64,000 nt of DNA, from contig NZ_CP046120.1 in the NCBI RefSeq assembly GCF_009707465.1, positions 3,501,501 to 3,565,500 of the forward strand, given 5' to 3'. Under the pieces are notes generated by a model. That model did not search any database. It was not told the origin of the DNA and saw nothing but the letters and a program-made list of their open reading frames with translations. The translations under genes were made by a program, and so were the position numbers. This document shows positions 27,795 through 35,085 of this stretch, piece after piece. Numbering within the stretch: the stretch's first letter is position 1; each line of letters begins with the position of its first letter. The DNA is from Novosphingobium sp. Gsoil 351. Lineage in GTDB: Bacteria; Pseudomonadota; Alphaproteobacteria; Sphingomonadales; Sphingomonadaceae.

Positions 27795-30700
27795 ATGACC
27801 GCAACGCTCCTTTCCCCCGTCGTTTCACGCCGCAACCGGCCCTTGCTATGGCTGGCGCTGCTGCTGGCGGCGCTGACCGTGCTCGTGCCGGCGGCGCTTC
27901 GCGCGTCGGAACTGGAGAAGGCGCAGGACATCAAATACACCCGCGCGCCCAGCGCTCCGCGCGGCCAGCCGGGCGAGACCGCCGAGGCGCAGTGGGCCTA
28001 TGTCGACGCCAAGAACAACGGTTGCGTTAGCTGCCACACCGCCTCCGACCACAAGACCATGCACGCCAGCCCGGCGGTGGTGCTCGCCTGCACCGATTGC
28101 CACGGCGGCAACGAGAAGATCGTCGCGGACCGCAACTGGGCCAAGAACAGCCTCGATTACCAGGGCGCACTGCGCGAAGCGCACGTCCTGCCGAAATATC
28201 CGGTCGCCTGGGAATGGCCAAAGTCCGCCAATCCCAAGCGCAGCTACGCGCTGATCTCGCGCGAGGCGCCCGAGTTCATCCGTTTCGTCAACCCGTCGGA
28301 CTACCGGGTCGCGCGCGAGGCGTGCGGGGCGTGCCACATGGAAATCATCGAGGCGTCGGAACGCTCGATCATGACCACCGGCGCGATGCTGTGGGGCGGG
28401 GCCGCGTACAACAACGGCATCGTGCCGTTCAAGAACTACATCTTCGGCGAAAGCTACAACCGCGCGGGCGAACCGGCGGTGCTCAAGTCGCCCTCGAGCA
28501 GGTTGGGCGAGGACGGCAAGCCGATGTTCGGCACCGTCACCGACGCCGAGAAGGCGCGCGGCGCGCTGCCGATCCTCTATCCGCTGCCGACGTGGAACAC
28601 CGTGCCGCCGGGCGACATCTTCCGTGTGTTCGAGGACGGTGGCCGCACGATCAACCCGCAGTTTCCGGAAATCGGCCTGCCCAACATCGGCGGGATCATT
28701 CAAAAGCTCGAGGAACCGGGCCGGCCCGATCTCAAGCAGTCGAACCGCGGCCCGTCGACCGGGCTGCGCGTCGCGATCCCGATCCTCAACGTCCACAAGA
28801 CCCGGCTCAACGACCCGTTCCTCTGGCAAATGGGGACCAACGATCAACCAGGCGATTACCGAACCTCCGGCTGCGCCAGCTGCCACGTCATCTACGCCAA
28901 CGATCGCGAGCCGCGCCATTCGCTGAACTACGGCAAGTGCGGGCGCGACGGGCAGACGGTGACGGTCGATCCGACCATCAATTCGCTGCGCGAAGGCGGC
29001 CACCGCTCGGGCGGCTACGGCACTTATGTGGCGGGCGAGGAAGAGCACCACGCTTTGCTTCCCGGAACAGTCCTTACCGGCAAGAAGCACGGAGAGGGCG
29101 GCGAGGGAGAGCATCACGACGGTCGATATCTGGGCGGAGACGCCAGCGATCCGGTTAATTCGGTCACGATGGACGCCGATTGTCGCAAGGCCATCGCGTC
29201 GGCCAACCAGCTCGAGGTGTTCGCCTCTGCTGAAGGTGCCGCGCCACACGGGACGATGGCTGGCCATGAGATGAGCGCCAGCGAGGCGCACGCTACTGCC
29301 GGTCTCGACGAGCACGGCAAGCCAGCGGCCGACGTCGGAAACGAGGGCGACTCCCACGATGGTCCGATCACGATGCAGGAGCGTGAGCGCGGCCATCCCC
29401 TGGTCCACGGCTTCACCCGCGCGATCCCCACCGCGCAATGCATGAACTGCCACATGCATCAGCCCAATATCTTCCTGAATACGTACCTGGGTTACATCAT
29501 GTGGGATTACGAATCCGACGCGCCGCTGATGTGGGCTGGGCCGGAGAACCGCACTCCCAAGCCGCCGGGCATGTCTGACGAAGACTACACCCGCGTGTTC
29601 AAGAAGCAGTTCTACCCGACCGCGTCACAGGCGCGCGAGGCGCTCGACCGCAATCCCGAGGCGGCCAGCACCCACGGGCTGTGGCGCGACGTGGAATTCC
29701 TGCGCAACGTCTATGATCTCAACGCCTCGGCCACCGCCACGCAGTGGGCCGACTACCACGGCCACGGCTGGAACTTCCGCGCGATCCTCAAGCGCGACCG
29801 CCGCGGCAACCTGCTCGATGCCGAGGGCGATATGGCGACCTACGGCACCGACACCGCGCACATCGTCGATCCTGCCGATCCCGAGAAGTTCCGTAAGGCA
29901 GGCGAGGGCAAGTTCGTGGATGCCGGACCCAATCCGGGCAAGTCGGTCCACATGATGGACATCCATGCCCAGCTCGGAATGCAGTGCGCCGATTGCCACT
30001 TTGCGCAAGACAGCCACGGCAACGGGTTGATCTACACCGAAGTCGCCAATGCGATCGAGATCGGCTGCAAGGACTGTCACGGCACGCCCGATGCCTACCC
30101 GACGCTGATGACCAGCAACCTCGCGGCGCCGCCCGAGGGGCACAACCTCGCGCTTATCCGCAACATGGATGGCCAGCGCCGGTTCGAGTGGTTCCGCGAA
30201 CCCAAGACCGGGCGCCGCGTGCTCGTCCAGCGCTCGATCATCGATCCCGACAAGTCGTGGCGGGTCAGCCTGGTCAAGGACTCGGTCGATGCCCGGTACC
30301 AGGGCATGACCGACGACCTCGGCAAGCCGATCTTCAATCCCAAGGCGGCGCGCGCGAAACTGATGGCCAAGTCGGCCAGCGAGGATGGCGTTTACAAGTT
30401 CGGCACCGCGATTCCGAAGAGCGAGCGTGCCCACCCCGACGACGACATGGCCTGCTTTACGTGCCACTTGGCGTGGACCACGAGCTGCGCGGGCTGCCAC
30501 CTGCCGATCGAGGCCAACTGGAAGTCGGCGGTCCACAAGTACGAGGAAGATTACACCCGCAACTACGCGAGCTATAACCCGCAGGTCGCGCGCGACGACA
30601 TGTTCCAGCTCGGCAAGCACATGACGACCAAGGTTTCGGGTTCCGACCCGGCCAAGTCGATTATCGCGCCGATCCGATCCACCTCCGCGCTGATCCTCAG

Positions 30701-32432
30701 CTCGACCAACATCAACCGCGAGCGGATCTACGTCCAGCAACCGCCGATCTCGGCGATCGGCTATTCCTCGCAGGCGTTCGCCCCGCACTTCCCGCACACC
30801 GTCCGGCTCAACGAGACCAAGCAGTGCACCGACTGCCATCTCTCGCAGAACGACGACAACAACGCGATCATGTCGCAACTGCTGCTGCTCGGCACCAACT
30901 ACGTGAACTTCGTCGGCATGAACGCGATGGTCGGCCTGCAGGGCGGGTTCGAGGCGGTGCGCGTGACCGAATGGGACGAACCGCAGGCGGTGATCGGCAG
31001 CTATCTGCACCGTTACGCCTATCCCGACTTCTACAAACTGCACGTCGAGAAGAACAACCGCGAACTCAAGAACTGGACCCGCGGCAAGATCGTCGATGGC
31101 AAGCTATCGGGCGAGAGCACCGGGCGCGAGGCGTTCTTCAACACAGTCGAAGGCACGGGCGATGCAGTCCGCTGCCTGCAGATGCGCGGCGAATACATGT
31201 TCGTTGCCGAGGGCACTGGGGGCTTCCGCGCCTACGACATCGCCAGCGTCGGCAATAAAGGCTTCTCCGAGAAGATCGTGAAGGCTCCGTTCTCGTCGCT
31301 GGGCCACGACACTCACGTCAAGACCACCAACGCCACCTGCATGGCGCTGCCGACCAACCAGGCGATCGCGCCGACGCGCAACACACCAGAGCTGCGCGCG
31401 GCCAACCAGGAGCAGCCCTTCAGCCCGATCTACAGCTATGCGTTTGTCACCGACGCCAGCGAAGGCCTTATCGCGGTCAACGTCGATACGCTGGCCGACG
31501 GCGAGTTCCGCAATAACTTCTTCCGCCGCGCGCTCACCTTTAATCCGGACGGGGTGCTCAACGGGGCGCGCCACATCACCCTGGCGGGCGACTACGCCTA
31601 CATCACCACGCCGACCGCGCTGGTCACCGTCCACCTGACCAAGCCGTGGTCGCCGCAGGCGCCGTGCGAGGTCAGCGAGAAGGCCGGCGGGGAGACTTGT
31701 CTCGATCCGCAGGTGACCTCGGTCGTGCCGCTCAACGACGGCCGCGCCAGCGCAATCCAGTTCCGCTATCTGTGGGTGACCACCGCAAACGGTCTCGAGC
31801 TGTTCGACGTCACCGAACTGGCCCAGCCGCGCGCAATCCCGCAAGCAACGGTGCCGCTGGCCGATGCCCGCAAGGTCTATGTCGCGCGCACGTACGCCTA
31901 TGTCGCAGCCAAGGCGGAAGGGTTGGTGATCGTCGATGTCACCGCGCCCGAGCGGCCAGCAATCTACATGAAATACACCGCCGACGGGCAGCTTAACGAC
32001 GCGGAAGACGTGATCGTCGGCTCGACCAACGCCAGCCCGTTCGCCTACGTCGCCGACGGTCGCAACGGCCTCAAGGTGATCCAGCTCGCCAGCTTCGAGA
32101 ACCAGCCCAACCTCTATGGCTTCGCGCCGGAACCCCATCCCGAGCTGATCTCTTGGGCGCGCACACCCAGCCCGGCGCTGGCGATGTCCAAGGGTCTCGA
32201 TCGCGACCGCGGTGTCGATGAGACCGGTGGGCAAATGGCGGTGTTCGGCCGTCTCGGCTCACGCCCGTTCAACCGGCCCGAGATGGAGACGCTGTTCCTG
32301 AACAGCCGCCGCGCGACCTACAAGGTCAGCAACGCGATCGATATGAGCTTGTGGGTCGGGCCAAAGGCTCCGCCGCTCCTGGCGAAATCCGCCGGAAAAC
32401 CAGGGGCGGATCGCGCACGTTCGATGAAGTAG
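27795..32432 (+). CDS. Giant decaheme cytochrome c with C-terminal LVIVD beta-propeller
   Basis: A 1545-residue secreted cytochrome. A signal peptide (LLWLALLLAALTVLVPAALRA) is followed by ten CxxCH heme motifs near residues 76 (CVSCH), 99 (CTDCH), 177 (CGACH), 360 (CASCH), 549 (CMNCH), 731 (CADCH), 758 (CKDCH), 887 (CFTCH), 898 (CAGCH) and 1011 (CTDCH). Residues ~415-540 form a His/Glu/Gly-rich low-complexity insertion. After the last heme, residues ~1100-1470 hold repeated blades such as YITTPTALVTVHLTKP, LWVTTANGLELFDVTEL, YVAAKAEGLVIVDVTAP and YVADGRNGLKVIQLA, an LVIVD-type propeller. It ends the cluster. Location (periplasm or cell surface) and redox partner are unknown; I infer a terminal electron-transfer or substrate-binding role. 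Confidence 0.88.
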   Translation: MTATLLSPVVSRRNRPLLWLALLLAALTVLVPAALRASELEKAQDIKYTRAPSAPRGQPGETAEAQWAYVDAKNNGCVSCHTASDHKTMHASPAVVLACTDCHGGNEKIVADRNWAKNSLDYQGALREAHVLPKYPVAWEWPKSANPKRSYALISREAPEFIRFVNPSDYRVAREACGACHMEIIEASERSIMTTGAMLWGGAAYNNGIVPFKNYIFGESYNRAGEPAVLKSPSSRLGEDGKPMFGTVTDAEKARGALPILYPLPTWNTVPPGDIFRVFEDGGRTINPQFPEIGLPNIGGIIQKLEEPGRPDLKQSNRGPSTGLRVAIPILNVHKTRLNDPFLWQMGTNDQPGDYRTSGCASCHVIYANDREPRHSLNYGKCGRDGQTVTVDPTINSLREGGHRSGGYGTYVAGEEEHHALLPGTVLTGKKHGEGGEGEHHDGRYLGGDASDPVNSVTMDADCRKAIASANQLEVFASAEGAAPHGTMAGHEMSASEAHATAGLDEHGKPAADVGNEGDSHDGPITMQERERGHPLVHGFTRAIPTAQCMNCHMHQPNIFLNTYLGYIMWDYESDAPLMWAGPENRTPKPPGMSDEDYTRVFKKQFYPTASQAREALDRNPEAASTHGLWRDVEFLRNVYDLNASATATQWADYHGHGWNFRAILKRDRRGNLLDAEGDMATYGTDTAHIVDPADPEKFRKAGEGKFVDAGPNPGKSVHMMDIHAQLGMQCADCHFAQDSHGNGLIYTEVANAIEIGCKDCHGTPDAYPTLMTSNLAAPPEGHNLALIRNMDGQRRFEWFREPKTGRRVLVQRSIIDPDKSWRVSLVKDSVDARYQGMTDDLGKPIFNPKAARAKLMAKSASEDGVYKFGTAIPKSERAHPDDDMACFTCHLAWTTSCAGCHLPIEANWKSAVHKYEEDYTRNYASYNPQVARDDMFQLGKHMTTKVSGSDPAKSIIAPIRSTSALILSSTNINRERIYVQQPPISAIGYSSQAFAPHFPHTVRLNETKQCTDCHLSQNDDNNAIMSQLLLLGTNYVNFVGMNAMVGLQGGFEAVRVTEWDEPQAVIGSYLHRYAYPDFYKLHVEKNNRELKNWTRGKIVDGKLSGESTGREAFFNTVEGTGDAVRCLQMRGEYMFVAEGTGGFRAYDIASVGNKGFSEKIVKAPFSSLGHDTHVKTTNATCMALPTNQAIAPTRNTPELRAANQEQPFSPIYSYAFVTDASEGLIAVNVDTLADGEFRNNFFRRALTFNPDGVLNGARHITLAGDYAYITTPTALVTVHLTKPWSPQAPCEVSEKAGGETCLDPQVTSVVPLNDGRASAIQFRYLWVTTANGLELFDVTELAQPRAIPQATVPLADARKVYVARTYAYVAAKAEGLVIVDVTAPERPAIYMKYTADGQLNDAEDVIVGSTNASPFAYVADGRNGLKVIQLASFENQPNLYGFAPEPHPELISWARTPSPALAMSKGLDRDRGVDETGGQMAVFGRLGSRPFNRPEMETLFLNSRRATYKVSNAIDMSLWVGPKAPPLLAKSAGKPGADRARSMK

Positions 32433-32440
32433 GCGCGCGG

Positions 32441-32809
32441 GTGCCACCGACCCTGTTCGATCACGTCCAGCTCGCGATGCCGGCCGGCGGCGAGCACGCT
32501 GCGCGCGGTTTCTACTGCGATTTGCTGGGAATGATCGAGGAGCCCAAGCCAGCGGAACTGGCTGCGCGAGGCGGTTGCTGGTTCCGCAGCGACGGAGTGC
32601 GGCTCCACCTGGGGGTGGACGCAGACTTTCGCCCCGCGAAGAAGGCACATCCGGCGTTGCGGGTGTCCGAGTTCGGAGCGCTGGTCGCCGGGTTGCGGCA
32701 GGCGGGCTGCACGGTCCGTGAGGACGGACCTTTCGAAGGATCGGCTCGCATCTATGTCGACGATCCGTTCGGCAACCGGATCGAATTGATCGCAGAGGAA
32801 GTACCGTAA
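32441..32809 (+). CDS. VOC (glyoxalase/bleomycin-resistance) family protein
   Basis: Small vicinal-oxygen-chelate protein of 122 residues from GTG at 32441, eight bases after the cytochrome gene. The paired beta-alpha-beta-beta-beta layout is seen: FDHVQLAMPAGGEHAARGFYCDLLGM at the start and YVDDPFGNRIELI at the end (His early, Glu late as potential metal ligands). Substrate unknown. Although adjacent to the cytochrome operon, its function looks unrelated; read-through expression is possible. The frame is open upstream inside the cytochrome gene, but the family begins here. Confidence 0.85.
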   Translation: MPPTLFDHVQLAMPAGGEHAARGFYCDLLGMIEEPKPAELAARGGCWFRSDGVRLHLGVDADFRPAKKAHPALRVSEFGALVAGLRQAGCTVREDGPFEGSARIYVDDPFGNRIELIAEEVP

Positions 32810-32878
32810 AACGGCACTCCCATCTTCCGATCATACCTCAGGTTAAGAGCCAATCGCACTCTCGCGCCGCCGCCCAGC

Positions 32879-33235
32879 TCAATCCTCGTCCAGCATCAAC
32901 ACTTCGCAATCGATCTCCATGTTCGGCTCCGGCAGCAGGACATGGCGCACCGCAACAATCGTGGCGTCGGCGATCAGCCGACCGGGAATGGCGAACTCAT
33001 GCTCGGGCAATGCGGCGATCAGGCGCTCGCCTGCCGCGACCGCATCACCTCCCGCAAAGCGCAAGGTCAGGGCATGGCGGCTTCCGGCGAAGGTGATGCT
33101 CGCCCACCGCCGCTCTTCATGGCGCAGGACAATTCCAGACCCGTCGCCAAGATCGTGCAGCGCGGCGAGGAGGCGGTTTGCCGGCGTGCGGCGCGAAAGG
33201 CGGGTCGGCGGTTGATCAGCTCGCACGGTGCGCAT
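32879..33235 (-). CDS. Conserved-looking hypothetical protein
   Basis: A 118-residue protein (MRTVRADQPPTRLSRRTPAN...). The central part (WASITFAGSRHALTLRFAGGDAVAAGERLIAALPEHEF) predicts alternating strands and helices, and it ends in VLMLDED. No known motif is recognised. ATG at 33235 is chosen; a TTG two codons upstream is possible. Its start overlaps the 3' end of the small gene 33216-33404 by 20 bases, so the two are likely co-transcribed, divergently from the S24 repressor gene. A link to that repressor is possible but unproven. Confidence 0.65.
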   Translation of the reverse strand: MRTVRADQPPTRLSRRTPANRLLAALHDLGDGSGIVLRHEERRWASITFAGSRHALTLRFAGGDAVAAGERLIAALPEHEFAIPGRLIADATIVAVRHVLLPEPNMEIDCEVLMLDED

Positions 33236-33404
33236 CTCCAAAAGTGTTCATGAAATGTTCCACGCGTATTCTCAGCCCTTTGCGCGGCTCGCGACCATTG
33301 CGCAGGTCGAACACCAGTCGTGGATCGGACGCGGCGAGACGCCCGAAGGTGGTCGGGGCAAGGCCCGATCGGCGCAGGAATCGCTCGATGTCGCGGATCA
33401 GCAT
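33216..33404 (-). CDS. Small basic putative DNA-binding protein
   Basis: A 62-residue protein: MLIRDIERFLRRSGLAPTTF then GRLAASDPRLVFDLRNGREP and a basic tail. The spacing of LAPTTFGRLAASDPRLV followed by a basic segment resembles a compact helix-turn-helix (a non-canonical phage-repressor-like fold). I recall similar short proteins beside regulators in sphingomonads but cannot name a family. It is on the minus strand, divergent from the S24 repressor at 33524, and the intervening DNA holds phased repeats, so it may belong to the same regulatory unit. Confidence 0.6.
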   Translation of the reverse strand: MLIRDIERFLRRSGLAPTTFGRLAASDPRLVFDLRNGREPRKGLRIRVEHFMNTFGDAHRAS

Positions 33405-33460
33405 CAGACCTCAATCTCCCTACTTTGGCGCGATGCCGATCCAACCAGCGAATCGGAATA

Positions 33461-33506
33461 ATCCTAAATTCATCTGCAAAATCCTACTTGTCTAGGAAAA
33501 ATCCTT
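33461..33506. promoter_or_regulatory. Helically phased repeats upstream of S24 repressor
   Basis: ATCCTA occurs at 33461 and 33481 and ATCCTT at 33501, exactly 20 bp (about two helical turns) apart. TCCTA (33482-33486) and TAGGA (33493-33497) also form an inverted repeat. The stretch is markedly AT-rich for this genome. It lies 18-63 bases before the repressor ATG, so autoregulatory operators are a reasonable inference. Confidence 0.5.
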
Positions 33507-33523
33507 CGCGTAAGAGAATTTTC

Positions 33524-34180
33524 ATGCCCGCAGCCGATGCCCGCGTCCGCCTGATGGAGCTGGTCGATGCCCAGGGCGTCAGCCTGTCCGGATTGTCCGC
33601 GCTGCTGGGTCGCAATCCCAGCTATCTCCAGCAGTTCGTCCGCAAGGGCAGCCCGCGCAAACTGGAAGAAGGCGACCGGCGCACGCTGGCGCGGTTCTTC
33701 GGTGTCGATGAGTCCGAATTGGGCGGCGCGGGAGAGGGCGGGGTAATCGCACCTTACATCGGCCAGCGTCGACTCCGATCCGAATGGGCCGACGTCCCCC
33801 GTCTCCCGCTGGGCGCCTCGGCGGGACCAGGGGCGCTGGCCGAGAGCGAGGCACCGGTAGGGCAACTGCGCTTCTCCGCTCGCTGGCTAAAGGCCCACGG
33901 GCTCGACGCGGCCATGCTCAGCGCGATCGAGGTCGAGGGCGATTCGATGGAGCCGACGCTGCGCGATGGCGACGAAATCCTGGTCGACCGCACCCCGCGC
34001 CCGTTGCGCGCCGGAATCTACGTGCTGCGGCTCGACGATGTGTTGCTGGTCAAGCGCGTCGACCGCGCGGGCGACGCCTTGCGCCTGATCAGCGACAACC
34101 GAGCTTATCCCGAGATCGAGCGCGCGGCGGGCGAAGTCGAGATTCTCGGCCGCGTGGTGTGGAAGGGCGGGCGGCTCTAA
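33524..34180 (+). CDS. S24-family LexA-like transcriptional repressor
   Basis: Regulator of 218 residues with an N-terminal helix-turn-helix (residues ~5-60, including LSGLSALLGRNPSYLQQFVRKG) and a C-terminal S24 peptidase domain. The catalytic dyad is Ser141 in VEGDSMEPTL and Lys177 in VLLVKRVD, as in LexA, UmuD and phage repressors that self-cleave. Whether cleavage is RecA-dependent is unknown; a typical Ala-Gly cleavage site between the domains is not obvious. ATG at 33524 follows phased ATCCTA repeats that probably serve as its operators. Divergent small genes may be targets. Confidence 0.88.
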   Translation: MPAADARVRLMELVDAQGVSLSGLSALLGRNPSYLQQFVRKGSPRKLEEGDRRTLARFFGVDESELGGAGEGGVIAPYIGQRRLRSEWADVPRLPLGASAGPGALAESEAPVGQLRFSARWLKAHGLDAAMLSAIEVEGDSMEPTLRDGDEILVDRTPRPLRAGIYVLRLDDVLLVKRVDRAGDALRLISDNRAYPEIERAAGEVEILGRVVWKGGRL

Positions 34181-34264
34181 ATTGCGAGCTCTACGAGGCG
34201 GGCGTGGTGCGGTGCGACAGCGACTGGCGTTGCAAATCTCTCGGCGAGCCGCCACATCCGCCCC

Positions 34265-34930
34265 ATGTCCGATACCGCAAAACCTCCACTCCAGGCCGCG
34301 ATCGTCCCGGTCACCGCGTTCCAGCAGAACTGCTCGCTGATCTGGTGCACCAAGACGATGCGCGGCGCGTTCGTCGATCCCGGCGGCGACCTGCCGCGGC
34401 TCAGACAAGCGCTGGAAAAGACCGGAGTGACGCTGGAGAAGATCCTCGTCACCCACGGCCACATGGACCACTGCGGGCAAGCCGGCGTGCTGGCAAAGGA
34501 AATGGGCGTACCGATCGAAGGCCCGCACGAGGCCGACCGCTTCTGGATCGCCGGGCTCGCCGAGGCCGGCGCGCGCTATGGTATGGAGGGCGAGGTGTTC
34601 GAGCCCGACCGCTGGCTGGTCGACGGTGACACCGTTACCGTGGGCGAAGTGACGCTCAACGTCATCCATTGCCCGGGCCACACCCCTGGCCACGTCGTGT
34701 TCCACTCGCCCGAATGCCATTTCGCGATCGTTGGCGACGTGCTGTTCCAGGGTTCGATCGGGCGGACCGACTTTCCCCAGGGCAACCACCAGGACCTCAT
34801 CGATTCGATCACCAAGAAGCTGTGGCCGCTGGGCAACGACGTGACCTTCGTGCCAGGCCATGGCCCGACGAGCACGTTCGGTATGGAGCGGAAGACCAAT
34901 GCCTATGTCAGCGATTATGCGTTGGCGTGA
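34265..34930 (+). CDS. Metallo-beta-lactamase-fold hydrolase, glyoxalase II-like
   Basis: A 221-residue zinc hydrolase with the motif THGHMDH (His64, His66, Asp68, His69), GHTPGH, GDVLFQGSIGRTD and a final GHGPTST. This is the compact YcbL-type glyoxalase II arrangement; members hydrolyse S-D-lactoylglutathione or related thioesters. Full length and without a signal peptide, so cytoplasmic. No operon partner is obvious: the repressor gene ends 84 bases upstream and PhoX starts 155 bases downstream. Confidence 0.9.
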   Translation: MSDTAKPPLQAAIVPVTAFQQNCSLIWCTKTMRGAFVDPGGDLPRLRQALEKTGVTLEKILVTHGHMDHCGQAGVLAKEMGVPIEGPHEADRFWIAGLAEAGARYGMEGEVFEPDRWLVDGDTVTVGEVTLNVIHCPGHTPGHVVFHSPECHFAIVGDVLFQGSIGRTDFPQGNHQDLIDSITKKLWPLGNDVTFVPGHGPTSTFGMERKTNAYVSDYALA

Positions 34931-35085
34931 CGGCAGTTGATTGGGTGGTTAGACCCGCCCCCGTCACCCCTGCGATCTCCGGCATCGCGACCACTTGAAC
35001 TTGTAACCGATCCGCCACCAAACCGGCATCGCCCTGTCACATCGCCCGCATAGCGCGACCCCGACACTAGCTTTGGGGACATGCC

